Shown here in pieces: positions 12,849 through 25,805 of a stretch of DNA of 64,000 bases (positions are counted from its first letter, which is position 1; each line of letters starts with the position of its first letter). The position numbers and the translations under genes are program-made. Origin of the DNA: Pectinophora gossypiella (taxonomy: Eukaryota; Arthropoda; Insecta; Lepidoptera; Gelechiidae); contig NC_065419.1 of NCBI RefSeq assembly GCF_024362695.1, forward strand, positions 7,254,678-7,318,677, in the 5' to 3' direction. The notes beneath the pieces were generated by a model, which was given only the letters and a program-made list of their open reading frames with translations, was not told the origin of the DNA and ran no database searches.

Positions 12849-13630
12849 CTGTTGGCAAACATTATTTCAGAATTAAAATTTCGCTCTATTACAAGATCAG
12901 TAAGTATAGGGTGTCTGGCCTGATAGCACGGACTTTATGTACTTATTGATTATGTTGGCAAACAATTGTATTTGTATTAATATAGCTGAAGTGAATTACA
13001 GACATGCATAAGCAATCGGATCGCGTTCAGAGGGATCTCTTTGTATTTCCTCCGTGATCGATCATAGATGATATAGTTTAGTGAATAGTTAATTTCGAAT
13101 TAAGTTTGAACTTTAGTAGAACTGTACTAGGTAGGTATTCCAGTCACGGACAATGAACCGTAATCATGAATTGAGAGCAATTTTTGATTTTCAGATGACC
13201 AACAATAGCTTTGGAATTAAATGGTTCATTCAGTCGATGCAATGGTAAGTTCGCCGTGGTCTGATGACCATCAATCACGAGATTGTCTGCCATTGTTAAA
13301 GGTACCTGTATAAAAAGGATTAAAAAATGAACAGCATTTTAACAGTACCTACGTTAGGTTGCATTATAAGATTACCTGCATTAAATGGTTTCCTATGCAG
13401 ACATAGTCTATAGGTACCGTTATCCTAAATGGAGTGAGCACGGCCACAATCAATCACAGATAACCTGCAGCCACTGTTGATGCGAAGTCGTCAGAACTAA
13501 ACGATCTAATATTTAATTGAATGTGAAGTATAATACTAAAATTTCGGGATTAAATATTTGAGAGAATAGATCAGACAAATTATGGCTATCAGTACCGGAT
13601 AGCGGTTTAAAACGAATTTTAATAACTTAC

Positions 13631-13815
13631 GTATAACATTGCATGCACGCAGGTAAGTAATATAAAGAACCAGTCAGCGATTTAGAAGTAGGAAGGCCAC
13701 GAAACAAAGCGAAGGATCGGGTTGCAACGAGAACGTTTCCGCGGCACGTGAGCGAAACAATAGTCGGCGCGGGTTGACGAACCAGGACCGCAGTAACGGA
13801 GGTAAACAATATCAT
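13631..13815 (-). CDS. Candidate first coding exon for the 11.3/12.6 kb minus-strand gene
   Basis: From an ATG at 13815 an open frame of 61 codons plus two bases runs to a strong donor (TATAC|GTAAGT, exon end 13631). It would join in frame to either 12848 or 11494, giving proteins of about 130 or 129 residues. The 61 residues contain Arg, Lys, Ser and Thr but no Asp or Glu, which resembles a mitochondrial presequence (start MILFTSVTAVLVRQPAPT). The join is inferred from phase only. An opposite-strand donor-like sequence at 13652 makes the reading less certain. Confidence 0.3.
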
Positions 13816-15404
13816 TATATCACACAACCTACCTACTGCACTAGGATATATTTACCGCTGAAATACTTTATTTGTTAGCTCGCTATGTACTTACATGAAT
13901 AAAAGACCCTCGTTTTTTAGTTTAAAATTTCCACGGCAGAAGCATAGGTTTTGCTTTTGTAATGAAAACTAGCTTTCCGCGTGGACTTTGGATATATCTC
14001 AGTAGGTAAGCAGTCTAAGTCCATTTCTGGATCGTTTGTTGTACGAATCTACTCTAACCAAATCATAAATAAAATATAATTTTAGTACCTACTAACATTT
14101 ACAATATCGTGTATTATTCTTATAAGTACTTACGTCGGTTTCTTTTCTGGACACAGAACTAAGTACTTGATCGTAAGAAACTATGAGACATAAGATAAAT
14201 AATCCTAACACCTGAAAACCATAAAATTACATCACTCACAAACTTGAAGTCCCGATTTCAAGATAAGTGACAAGTGGTAATGAAATATGTTTTTGAACTG
14301 ACTTTTTTATAGTCAATAGTAAAGAGAGGTTTTATCATTTATACTTTATATGGAAATGTAAAGCGCAGGAGTTGTCTATATAATCGCATTTAGGTTTTCC
14401 TTAAAAGACAATTTAAACAGTTTTCACTATACGCCGAGACATACCTAAAAGAGCCCCTGTATACTATGGAAGTAAACGACTGAGAGGTGTGAAAATGCTG
14501 AAAACTGAGCTGGAAAATAGCTTTGAAGTGTCTCTAACATGCAGTGAAATATTTTTCCCTCCCCACGCATCTATTGGTGGTAGGTATTATACGCTTGTTA
14601 AGCGACAGGCAGAGGCTATTTTTACGCAACTCTACATGTCCAAATCAACCGTCCTGGTGCGTTTATCACAATCAACGCGATAAAAGAGCAGATTATTACA
14701 ACACGCACCATCCTGTAATCTAAGTAGATATACATAGTGTCCCTGTTGCGGTTGACCCGAATTAAAATGGAACACGACGCGTAACGGCTGGAAACCGTAA
14801 AATTTTGTAAAACTCTAATAAACTTCAGAGATGTTTTCATTAGTTTGAATTTGAAGCTCTGCTGTCCGCTTGTGAAGATTGGTAAGTTGAAAATATACAA
14901 AATATCATTAACTTTCATTAAAGCGTTTGTTTTGTCAAGAAACATCTCTCTTACTTTTCGAGACGACGTTGTTTCAAAATTAATATAAAACAAACGATAT
15001 TTAAACAAAGGTGACTCGCACGTGGGTGGTTATGACCCAGTTTCAGAAGCATTTTTGTTTGTACTCAGAAGTGGGCGAGTGTATTTCATAAGGTTTCTTA
15101 TAAACTTGACTTTCACTGAAATCTCTTGAAATAATCATTGTTATATTGGAACTAGAAAGAGGCTAGAGAGTTTTTATATACGTCCCTTTATGCCTAGTGT
15201 ATATTCAGTACCAAGTAAGTATTAAGTATCATATCCGATTACTCAAAAGCAAACTCAAGTTTGCCAATAGCAAAAATAAGACTAGTTCATCATATTTTAG
15301 TAACGAGTGTGAGAATAGGTGCCATGAAGGATAAAAGCACTAGAACTTCACTTAATTATATTATATTAGTAATGTGTGTTATATTAGTATTTTGCGTGTG
15401 TGTG

Positions 15405-15606
15405 TGTTGTCAGGCGGATCACCTGATGGTCCAAAAAGTAAGATGATCCGTGCTTCGGAAGGCACGTTAAGCCGTTGGTCCCGGTTACTACTTACTGGTG
15501 TAAGTAGTCGTTACATGAGCCATGTCAGGGGCCTTTGGCGGCTCAATAGTAACCTTGATTCCATGTTTGATGAGGTTGGTAATGCATTCACACGATAGAA
15601 GAAGAG
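15405..15606 (+). mobile_element. SINE family 1, 3' part
   Basis: Contains 'caggcggatcacctgatggtccaaaa', the 'cttcggaaggcacgttaagccgttgg' block, and the terminal 'cacgatagaagaagag'. The tRNA-like head is missing, so this is a 5'-truncated copy. Confidence 0.75.
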
Positions 15607-15714
15607 AAGATTATATTAGTATGCAGGAGAGCATGAAGGTTTTATGTCAGGGGGAGTCACCAGGTTGCAGACAACCAAAATTGCAGTGGCGACTCACGAC
15701 CCATCCTGTCACAC

Positions 15715-15748
15715 GGGGGGGGAGGGGGTCCATATCCCCCCCCCCCCC
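15715..15748. repeat. G-run/C-run inverted repeat
   Basis: A run of G (interrupted once by A) is followed by a short TCCATAT spacer and a long C run, so the strand could form a hairpin or G-quadruplex. It sits inside repeat-derived DNA. Confidence 0.6.
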
Positions 15749-17694
15749 AAAGGACTGCGCATGTTCGTATGCCCTTTCTTCTCTTCGAATACAAAAGTAG
15801 GTATCTCCAGTTATTTTATATAAATCCCCAGATGTATTACTAATATCTACTTGGCAACAGATTGTGGTCATACTCGACCTGATGCATCCTATTAGCCCAC
15901 TTACGTCTGCTGTTCGTATGACCTTCAATGATATTCGACTTGAGGCAGTCGTATCTAGGTCTGACTAGATGTTGATAACAGACGTACGTCGTTTGAAGTG
16001 ATTTGTTGTAATGTGTTAGAAAAAAACGAATGTACCTACTGATACCTATGTAGACCTGCTGGTGTTACCTTGTAAGCAGTCTCCAATCTTTTTTTAAAAA
16101 ACAAAGCTTCTATTTACAATCATACATGGTATTAAGCAAGTAATTTCATTTTGATTTTTATGCTATTTTTAGGGTTCCGAAGCTCAAAACGAAAAAGGAA
16201 CCCTTATAGGATTGTTCCGGTTGGTAAGTAGAGACGTGACGCTTTTTGCTGTAGAGATGTACTTGAACTGAAGAATAACACTGGGTAATCTTCCACAAAC
16301 TATTAATTAACACTTGGCAAGAACCTCAGCGGTTCCTAGCAGATTTTCCAATGAATATGCATAACGCAATTTCGATGTGTGTGAATAACTAGTGATGAAA
16401 ATTGCATCGAACGGTGCTTATGGAGACGGCAGATGTGGCTGGCCAGTTGCCAACCAAATGTATTGAATGGCGCATGCGACGACGGCGGCATAAGGCGCAA
16501 GCGCACCGGCCGGCCGTGACACGGATCCCGTGTTTAGTCAATCTAACTGTTTTGGACATTTTGTTAGAGTGTATTAGCTTATGTTATATAACAAAGGACG
16601 GTTGGAAGAAATAACAACTTTTTATAACCATTTGAAATTATACTTAGATGTTCAAGGGTGAAGATGAAGTGACTTACGTGACAAATTTTATCTTAAACAG
16701 CCTATATACGTCTCACTGTTGGGCACAGGCCTCCCCTCAATCACCCGGAGGTATGGAGCATACTTCACCACGCAAATAATAATAAACATAAAATATATTT
16801 ATACAGAGGACGAGCGGACCATCAATAAGCAAAAATATATATCTTATATAAATATAATATTTTTTAAATTATTTTTGTTCTCTTGAAGTCTGACGATTCT
16901 AGGACCTATTATTACTGGTCTCATAAATGGTGATCCTTTTAGCAAATGTTGACGTACGTGTGCGTCATACATCAAAACCAATGCCCTAAAGTATTAAGTT
17001 AAGAGAAACAATGCTGTTTTTTTATGCTAAACAGTAACTATGTCTATTAGTATCCATTGTCACCTTGATACGACTATTTTACCAAGTTCTAACGACTTTG
17101 TTTATGTTTATGTAATTTCCTACATGCAAACTAGCGCTAATACAACGTGTAAGCACTTATATAATGAACATAATTTTCAATATTTACGATATCGCGATAT
17201 GTATGTGATGATAATGTGTTTATTTTGGTATCGGTACTTTTAGTTAAGTTTATATTTGGTTTCTGTTTCTTCTTCTCCTCTTTTGTTCTCATAATAATTA
17301 TATCTAGCTCCAATTAGTTACTCTGTTGTAGTTTTTAGAATGTAATTCCTCTTTAAGTACCTATGTATGCGTACCTACATTGCTTCAATCATACAAAATG
17401 TAAACCGTGGATAGTTGTAATTGGCTTGCAACATGCTTTTTACAATTTGTAAATCTCATATTGAATAAGCTGTTACTATCCATTTTAAATAAATAAATAA
17501 ACAGTTGTTATTCTTGCCTAATGTCAGGGAAAACGGTCAAGAATAATATAATAGTTATCTACAAGCTTCTATAACCGAGGATTTTTGTTTTGGTCCGGTC
17601 AATCGGTGACGCAATGTATCTAGTAGCAACTAAGAAGAGTCAAGGCTGTCGCCTATACCGTAAGTTTATATCTTTGGAAATCATTATAGCAATA

Positions 17695-17930
17695 ACAACA
17701 TAACATGACGCCTATATCCCCGTGGAGGTAGGCAGAGGTGTATAGTATTACACCCACTACTCAAAGTCCCATGTAATATGTGTCAAGCTTATTGCCATTA
17801 ACTGGGCACTAACCCTGGAAACCACGTGGTAGCAATGATCTATAATCCAAACATGAATCCTTATAAAATCGAATTCAATGGTTTAGAGCCTCGAGTCGGG
17901 ACTAGAACCCGGGCTACTATAAAAGCAATC
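17695..17930 (-). mobile_element. SINE family 3 copy
   Basis: Shares 'taacatgacgcctatatccccg..aggtaggcagaggtgtatag' and the terminal 'gagtcgggactagaacccgggctac' with 56172-56432. The second block read in reverse looks like a tRNA B box. Confidence 0.6.
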
Positions 17931-18028
17931 TAACTTTGTATCTCAAATTCCAATAAGTATTGTTAGGTGGAGAGTGATAACTATTTTGACATAGCTGTTT
18001 GTTTGTGTCCTCTAACATGATGGACTAA

Positions 18029-18260
18029 TCTTCTCTTCTATCGTGTGGATTGTGAGGTGAATTACCAACCCCATCAACCCTGGTGGACTAATGTTACGGG
18101 CGATAGGCTGATCCCTTATAACCATAAGGATCATATCCGGCTTACGTGTCAACAGTGGCTGCAAGTTGCCTTTTATTACTTGTGGCTCTGCCCACCCGTT
18201 AGGGATTACGGGCGTGAGTTTGTGTATGTATGTTTGTTTGTTTTGTTGACATTATAAATA
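18029..18260 (-). mobile_element. SINE family 1 tail joined to another Lepidoptera repeat
   Basis: 18029-18085 is the reverse complement of the SINE family 1 3' end (tctatcgtgtgg...accaaccccatcaaccctggtg). 18120-18240 matches, in opposite orientation, the repeat at 28290-28380 (gtggctctgcccacccgttagggattacgggcgtgag). Confidence 0.6.
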
Positions 18261-18363
18261 CAGTAATAAGTACTTATTTATGTAAAAGATAATTTATGTA
18301 GAAGTATTCCCATGCTGCACTATCCCGCTATATTACTTAATATTCAATATCTCCTATACTTAA

Positions 18364-18480
18364 AGGTTGCCTGGAAGAGATTGCTACTTAGCAATAAGGC
18401 CGCCTATTGTACTAATTCTATTTCTCTTTTGTTTTGTATTTTGTTTTTTCCTGTTTGTGCAATAAAGTATTTGTTATGTT
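18364..18480 (+). mobile_element. Non-LTR retrotransposon 3' tail
   Basis: Carries 'gttgcctggaagagattgct..tagcaataaggccgcc' and ends 'gtgcaataaagtatttg'. The same tail recurs at 20762, 21795, 22176, 25678 and 29888, each ending in a different short microsatellite, as expected for 5'-truncated LINE insertions. Confidence 0.7.
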
Positions 18481-19545
18481 ATGTTAAGAAAATTGATAAT
18501 ATAAGATAGGTAAATAAACAGTAGCGCACGCATTGACACAAACTAAACCTCCTTGAGCTGTGGGTTTAAAGATCACTACTCAATATCCCGCAGTGGGTTG
18601 GTACTGTACAACTAGGCATGTACTTAACAGTTGTCTGACATTTTCCATGTTCGGCTCAAGTGATGAAGTCACCAAAAGCTTGTTATGTGGAACGCACGGA
18701 TGTGGAATACCAATTCGCTTCTATGGAGATTCGCTTCGCCTTTGCAGCCATTGTGAACAGTTAGATCTGACGCCACCGTTGCTTATGCATGCGCTGTCGA
18801 CCTTCAAATAACTGCCATTTGTTGTAGATATTAGGATAACAATATTGTTATGATACAAATGGGTAAGTACGTCTAGAAACTTATTAGTAAGTATTCGTAT
18901 ATAACACATAAGCTTACGACTATGTCCCAATTGGGGTAGTCAGAGGTACATCCATCCACCATTAAGTACCCACGCCTCACCGAGCTTTCTGTTAGTATGT
19001 GATAGGTGAGCCGTATCGCCGTGTATGATGGTCGAGCCAACTGTGTTAGTGAAAATTGCACTTACGATGAATTAGCTCATTGGTGCAAGTATTGGTGGTA
19101 TTCATATATAATAATAAGACACTTTATTGGACACAATTTTACGAGACATTTACAGGATAATCTTATTCTAAGGTGGGCAAAGGCGGCTTTATCGCTAAGA
19201 GCGATCTATTTCAGACGTCCTTTGGCAGAGGATATAGTACACTTGTACTGCTGTAGTGTAACGCGCAAAAAAGTAAAATAAAAAAAAATTATGTATGTGT
19301 ATAATTGCCAATTTAAAAGCTCTTATGTGTCACCCGCACCAAATTTATTTTTTGTCAGGATCGAATAGTATTTTGCTCCTAAAACATTCAGTACAAACTC
19401 TTATGTACGTATATATCATTTTTCTTTTATTATTTTCAACACGCAGTCATAAAAAAATAAATCAGGCGGAAGTTTTTTTTTCTGTAAACTTGACCCGATT
19501 GCACAGAATAGATTTTTAATTGGCAACGACGATATTGTATATTGA

Positions 19546-19640
19546 GTTTGAGGTATTGACAACAGTGAGTTGTAGATTGGCCGCAGATGGCATTAACTAC
19601 TTGGCTGGACACATCGGGGACACTGAGGACTCTTACCCGG
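19546..19640 (-). mobile_element. LINE 3'-end remnant (same family as 28826-29235)
   Basis: Contains 'gttgtagattggccgcagatggcattaactacttggctgg', the diagnostic tail block of the intron-7 LINE family. Confidence 0.5.
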
Positions 19641-20250
19641 CTCTTTCCACCACCAAACTCTACAATCAGGATGTAGGGTTACAAAGTTATATGCAGTTTT
19701 TCCTTTCTAAAAATCTAAAAGACGTTTTTGGCTTTAAATACATAGCCTGACACATGGGGAGCGTTGAGGGCTCCATTCCAAAAGGGCAAAGACTTAAGTA
19801 TTCAGACAAACTTGTACGGAGATGGTATACATTCTCATCTAAGTACTTAATATAGTTCCGGGAGATAGCATCGGTCTGTTTTATGACAATGTTTCGTTAG
19901 ATTGAGTTAGATTGTAATCTGCGTCTATTCAAGATGTAGCGGGCAGGGACAGCTGTGGGAGTGAGGTAATACTTCCTTATATTTGTCCAGTTTTTTTATT
20001 AAGTAAGTAAATAAATTGTTTTTTGTGGCTGTTTAAAAATATCTTCATGATTGACGTACAAAATAGGCTTTATCACTGATTGGAGCGTTTGGTCTTTTTT
20101 GCGGTGCACTCGAAATTAGACTCACCGGATACGTTTTATATATTGATTGCAAGTAATAATCATCTGGAATCACTTTCAGAAGTTTTAGTATAGGTAACCT
20201 GTGTCAAAAATATACAAACCTAACAGTACTTTTTTATTTTTTAAATACTG

Positions 20251-20640
20251 GCCCCAATTCTTGCAGACACCTCTTAATTTTATTTTAAGATATGCCCGTC
20301 ATTTTCTTATCCGCCGAAAAGGAAATGGACGGATGATTGACAACTGTTAATTTTAAAACGAATAAGATAATGAATGAATTACCCGAGCTTCGTCTTCTCG
20401 ATCGAAGAAGAAGAATAACCCGAGCGAATCAAATAGGTATACCCATTTGACGTGTGCTGTCAACTTAATTATGTAGGGTTATTGGCTGATGTAAAATTTT
20501 TAGAGGGTTGTTTTAGTATTTTGTCTAAAATTGAGTGTGTTCTATAAGTTTTATACCTGTCGATTACCCGTTCCTTTATTTTTCAGCGGATAAGAAAATG
20601 ACAGGTATAACTTAAAATAAAATTAGATGGTGTATGAAGA
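20251..20640. mobile_element. MITE family 1 copy with long terminal inverted repeats
   Basis: The left arm 'taattttattttaagatatgcccgtcattttcttatccgccgaaaagg' is mirrored by the right arm 'cggataagaaaatgacaggtataacttaaaataaaatta'. The interior has no ORF. A second copy is at 23592-23965. The family is non-autonomous; no transposase for it was found in the window. Confidence 0.75.
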
Positions 20641-20667
20641 AACTGCGAAATAAACTTAAGTACTTAT

Positions 20668-20762
20668 ATTAATATTACTACTACTAATATTACTATTAAT
20701 ATTACTATTACTATTATTACTATTAATATTACTATTATTACTATTATTATTATTAATATTAC
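20668..20762. repeat. TAATATTAC/TATTAC microsatellite
   Basis: Many imperfect units of attactatt/attaatatt precede a LINE 3' tail at 20762. Confidence 0.85.
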
Positions 20763-20875
20763 TTATTGCTGCTTAGCAATAAGGCCGCCAGATTGTACTG
20801 TATCTATCTTCATCTGTGTGAATCTGTTTTGTATGTTGTGTGCAATAAAGTATATTTGATTTGATTTGATTTAAT
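20762..20875 (+). mobile_element. Non-LTR retrotransposon 3' tail
   Basis: Contains 'tgctgcttagcaataaggccgcc' and 'gtgcaataaagtatatttg', then a (TTTGA)n-like end. Confidence 0.7.
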
Positions 20876-21589
20876 ATTATGTAAAAAAATAAAAACATTA
20901 TAAAGATATTAAAATAGGCTACTTGCATATTTTCTTCGATTTGTGACTGTGCCTACACTACACTATGAGATTAAAAGCGTGCAAGTACGAGTATCTATAG
21001 TTATAGTAGTTGTACATAATGTCCCCAAGTGCGCAATGCGTCGAATTGTCTTCCAACCATGTAACGGAGTTAGGTATACTATACCTATTGCTGCGTTTAT
21101 GTAAACATAGATTTTGGTAAGTAGGTCAATGACCCGCCGCGCGGACGAAATCTCTGACCCATTTAATCTTTCCACACATATTATCGTTTTCATAAAAGTT
21201 ATTTTATAAAATGAACTTCTTTGTTTTACAGTATTTATTATAAAATAAGAAATACATGCATAATTATCATTCGAAACATTACTAAAGTTGTTTTTCGTAA
21301 TGCCGTTAACTTTTCAAGGTAAGTTCATGAATAATATTATATTTAGAAATCGCTTGATTTTGTTTTGAGATATTAATGTAGGTAAGTACCAAAGTAACTT
21401 TTACTTACACAAAGGGATAATGTACTAAAACTATAATAAAAAGTTGTCGTAAAATAAAATAAATTACTTTTTACTTACATCACTAGTTACCTATTACAGT
21501 ACTGCAATAAATATATTGGAACAAAACACACTAATGCTTAATATTCACAATTCACAGTGTTTTTGTGAAATACAAATACAATATTTTTT

Positions 21590-21700
21590 ATCACTCGCGA
21601 AACTATATCGGTTTGCGTGTGCGCAGTGTGCGTACGCGCAGCTCTGCAGTTCAATTTCGTTTGAGACTTCAGCCGGGGAACTGTGAGTGACGCCATCCTA
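21590..21700 (+). promoter_or_regulatory. Possible promoter/5' exon patch
   Basis: A local CpG-containing patch with alternating 'gtgtgcgcagtgtgcgtacgcgcag', then 'ttcaatttcgtttgagacttcagccgggg' and a donor-like 'aactgtgagtg'. This could be a transcription start with a short untranslated exon. No coding sequence confirms it. Confidence 0.15.
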
Positions 21701-22175
21701 GTAGAGTCATTACTGTATGAAAAGTATCTACAGTTATAGAAGAATTAATATAGAATAATATTTTTGGTGTAGATTTCGCATTTATATTTATTGTACTGTT
21801 GTCCGGAAGAAATAGCTACTTTAGCAATTAGGCCGCTTAAATTTACCTATTAATCATTTTGTCTAAGTATATGGTGTCAGATCCACTATTTAACAACATA
21901 GACACTGCTGATTATTATTGGTAAAAGTACGAATAGGTCATCTAAGTAACTTAGTAGTGTAGTTTAAGTCAATTCAAATTCAAATTCAAAAATATCTTTA
22001 TTCAGTAGGTAACATAGTTACACTTTGAATCGTCATTTTTTACATAACGAACGTCTGGCCTGCAAGAAAAACCTCGGCACAGGGCCCTAGACGTTCTTTA
22101 AAAAAGTAGTTCATCTAAGTAGTAGTTAGTAGTGATGTTGTACCGTCCCGCACCAAATTGTGATAAATGTTTTCT

Positions 22176-22305
22176 TGGTTGCCTGGTTGCCTGGAAGAAA
22201 TTGCTGCTTAGCAATAAGGCCGCCATATTGTACTGTATCTTTCGTCTATGTTTGCAAAACTTGTTTTGTATGTTGTGTGCAATAAAATATATTATATTTG
22301 TATTT
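22176..22305 (+). mobile_element. Non-LTR retrotransposon 3' tail
   Basis: Carries 'gttgcctggaagaaattgctgcttagcaataaggccgcc' and ends 'gtgtgcaataaaatatatt'. 21963-22100 upstream is a further repeat in reverse ('caaattcaaattcaaaaatatctttattcag'). Confidence 0.7.
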
Positions 22306-23591
22306 GAAGTTGTAGTAATGCGTAGGCATGTACGTAGCTACATGTAGGCTTCATATTATAGCTTATATCAATATTTTTGTTAAATTATGATATCATTCGG
22401 CGATTTATTTGACCGTCTGAGGCGATAATAGTCTTCTGTTTGAAAACTATAGCATTGTAAGTAATGTAAATATGTAGCCTTAATAGTAGTGCCATTGTCC
22501 AAAGCAAATTATAAACTGACTTATGTTTAAAAGTAAAATTACTCTGGAGATTTTAGTTCTAACTGAGTTTGGTTAAAATATGAGGAATTGAGGAACCTTC
22601 TGTCATGTTAGAGTGGTCCACGTTGATCTATTAAATACCACTATTGCGAATTTGTGGTATTTTTTCGACCGACTCATCGTAGATTTGCGACATGGCATTA
22701 ACTACTTGGCAACAGGCCTGAGGGTGTCCGTGGGATGTTCAATTGGGCAGAATTTGGGGAAGTAGAGCATAGATAATATATCTTTTTAAATATAAACTTC
22801 ACAGTTTTTTAATATTTCCAGACATAATTTTGTAAGTTATTGCCTATTGTCCGTTATGTCAGGATTGCTAGACACGTTGTATAAATCATATTTAAAGCGC
22901 GTCATAAAATGACAATGGGCCTTCGTTTGAAAGTAATTGCACCAGAGCGTCTCTCAGATTATGCAGCAACCCGCCCCGGGCGACCTGGATTCTGTGTACC
23001 CGAAGGACTCTGTTGAGTGCTTTTTCCTAAATTTATACAACACTAGCTTTTGCCCGCAACTTCGTCCGCGTGACGACTTATAAAAGAGAGATATTTGTGT
23101 GTGTGGGAGTGCATGTCAAATTTCAAGCATCTAACTTATGCAGTTTAGATTTTTTCATACAAATTTTTTTCCTGCTAACTCCCTTTTCAAAATAAAGCCA
23201 TAACTAAACTTTATATATTAGGTATGCATGCATGCTAGATTGAACATATCTACTCGTATCTTATGCGATTTAGGTTTTTTCATACAAATGTTTTTTCCCG
23301 CTAACTCCCGTTCCCGTGGGAATTTCGGGAATTCCTTTCTTAGTGCACCTCTAAGGTACCTAAGCTACGTCCCTTCCAAATTTCAAGTGCCTACGTTTAG
23401 CCGTTTAGGCTGTGTGTTGATATGTCAGTCAGTGAGTCAGTCAGTTTCTCCTTTTATATATTTAGGTTAAACACGCGCTCGCGATTCCTAGTGGGCGAGA
23501 CACAATCACAAGTAACTAGAAGATAACTTGCACATTTTTTATACGAAGTTCTAAGATGAAGAAATGACACAAGTAATGGTGTTGATTCATA

Positions 23592-23965
23592 TAGACACCA
23601 TCTAATTTTATTTTAAGTTATATCTGTCATTTTCTTATCCGCCGAAAAGGAACAAGACGGGTAATGGACTTGACAAGCATAAAATTTATGTAACACACGT
23701 CAATTTTAAGCACAAATCTAAAACAGCCCTATAAAAAAATTACATTGGCTAATAACCCGACAGAATTCAGTTGAGGGCATACGTCAAACGGCTTGCATGC
23801 TAGCGAGATACCTTTTGATTCGCCCGAGTTATTTATTAACATACTCATTCTTTCTAAAATAAAGAGCTGTCAATTATCCGTCCCTTTCCTTTTCGTCGGA
23901 TAAAAAATTATACCTTAAAGTAAAATTAGGAGTGTCTGCAGGAATCGGGGCCAATGTCTCCCTAG
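23592..23965. mobile_element. MITE family 1 copy
   Basis: Left arm 'caccatctaattttattttaagttatatctgtcattttcttatccgccgaaaagg' and right arm 'ccttttcgtcggataaaaaattataccttaaagtaaaattaggagtgtctgcaggaatcgggg' are inverted copies. It is homologous over most of its length to 20251-20640. Confidence 0.75.
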
Positions 23966-24359
23966 TCGAGAGAGAAGAGCTGGTTCAGATTTTCCCCGTC
24001 CAATCAGATTTTTTCGATTTAATTTTCTCTGTGGCAGTATTACCTTAAGTACATTTATAAATAGAAAAAAAAAGTGTCACATGTCACCTAGTATAGGTTG
24101 CGAAGTGAGAGAACAGTTACTGTTACCCACAGCATGATACAAACATCGTCGTGGGAACGTCACTGTAAGTACAGAAGCATTGTTACATCACTCATGAATA
24201 ATTAATACTGTGGCGGTGAGACTCGAGTCAATTTCTTAATACATAATTTAGATCCCTGTGCTCACGTGTCTGTTATTAAAGGTTTAGCGCGAGTGAGGTA
24301 TTCCAAGTTTGTAACGCACATGTTAAGATACGGTCATGACTAAAAAGCAAGTGTACTTA

Positions 24360-24696
24360 TCATCATCCCCCTAGCATTTTCCCGTTTTTCACAGGGTCTG
24401 CTTACCTAGCCTGAAGATTTGACAGGTCAGTTTTGCCTGCATGACCCTCTAACCCGCAAAGGGAAAACCAGCCAAATACAGGTTAGGTCACATACCTCCG
24501 AAAATGCATTTCTCGGGAATGTGGGTTTCCTATGTTTTCCTTCACCACTGAGCACGTGATAATCATTTATGATCCAAATGTGAGTTCGAAAACAAATTCG
24601 ACAATCATTGGTTTAGGCCTGTGCTGGATTCGAATCTGCAACCTCAAAGTGAGAGGCAAGCGTTTTACCAATTGGGCTACCACGGCTCAGCTTTTG
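24360..24696 (-). mobile_element. tRNA-derived SINE family 2 copy
   Basis: Reads in reverse from the tail ('catcatccccctagcattttcccg') to the head. The head, on the minus strand, is a tRNA-like 'gccgtggtagcccaattggt' with a downstream 'gattcgaatcc' B-box-like motif. Full sister copy on the + strand at 51813-52142. Confidence 0.78.
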
Positions 24697-24979
24697 TACT
24701 TACTCATAATTAATTTAATTTAGAATCCTGTCAGTTTAACATATTTGACATTTAGTAAGACTTGGTTTTAATTTGTCAAATAAATTAATACGATATAGTT
24801 CTAAAGTATATTATTAACATATAAAATTAGTATTAGACAAAGCTGGCAAGGAATGAGTGTATGTTACATTACATCTCTGCCTACCCCACCATCACGCTAG
24901 GCATCACGCTATGCAGTATTAGTATGTCCCTTCTCTATAGAAGGGGCTGAGGGTCTATCACGTTGGACTATGGAATTAA

Positions 24980-25255
24980 TTGCTTCTACACCATCATGAG
25001 GAAACGTTGCGCCTCCTTGCTGCGCCGAGTGCGCGCCAGCTCGAGCAGTATCCTGAGTGTGTTAGCAGACCGGTGGGACTCCCCGCTGCTGAAGCGCTGG
25101 ATGCAGCTGCACGCTACTGTGCCAAGGGTCGCGCGTGTGTATTAGCTTAAGTTGTATAAGTTGTTACTAACATTAGAATATAAGTTGTTTGTTACTAACA
25201 TATATGGATACAGTCCGAATTAAATAATTTGAATTTGAATTTTGAATTTGAATTT
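24980..25255 (+). mobile_element. Probable retroelement 3'-end remnant
   Basis: A GC-rich short frame (24963-25145) reads RKRCASLLRRVRASSSSILS then LLKRWMQLHATVPR and stops. About 80 bp later come repeated 'gaatttgaattt' units, a common LINE terminal microsatellite. No start context or splice site supports a host gene. Family assignment is uncertain. Confidence 0.35.
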
Positions 25256-25677
25256 ATAGAGTCAAACACATCCTACGCATATTGGCAAATCCTTTAACAA
25301 CAATGGCAGATTCAAATTGAAAATGAACAAGAAGACTAAATGTGAAAATTATAAGTTTAGACCAAGTTAGACTGAGATTTGTACATAGCCGGATTGGTTG
25401 TTATTATAGATCATAATCACACTGTATAGAGCAACACGGACCTCCGCGATGTCACACTGTTACCGATATAAAAAATTATTTGCTTTACATATTAAGTTTA
25501 GACTAGTGAAATATGAGAATAGGCGCTTTTCCTACAGGCATAACTTGGAAGTGGTTTTCTTATTCTCCTTATATGTATTATGTTGTATAGGCTATTTGTA
25601 TATATGTTTATGTATGTGTGTATGTTTATTTATATGTATGTAAATATGTGGTCCAATGCATAATCTTCTTTCACCCT

Positions 25678-25805
25678 AAGGTTGCCTGACAGAAATTGCT
25701 GTTTAGCAATGAGGTCGCCTATTGTGGTTATGTTTTATTCGTATGTTTATGTCCTTTGTATATGTTGTTGTGCAATAAAGTATTATTGATTGATTGATTG
25801 AGAAT
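25678..25805 (+). mobile_element. Non-LTR retrotransposon 3' tail
   Basis: 'ggttgcctgacagaaattgctgtttagcaatgaggtcgcc' followed by 'ttgtgcaataaagtattattgattgattgattg', with (TTGA)n as the terminal repeat. Confidence 0.7.

Noticed and set aside
14622..15008. 128-codon minus-strand ORF
   Set aside because: AT-rich, no recognised motif, no supporting splice borders; likely chance.
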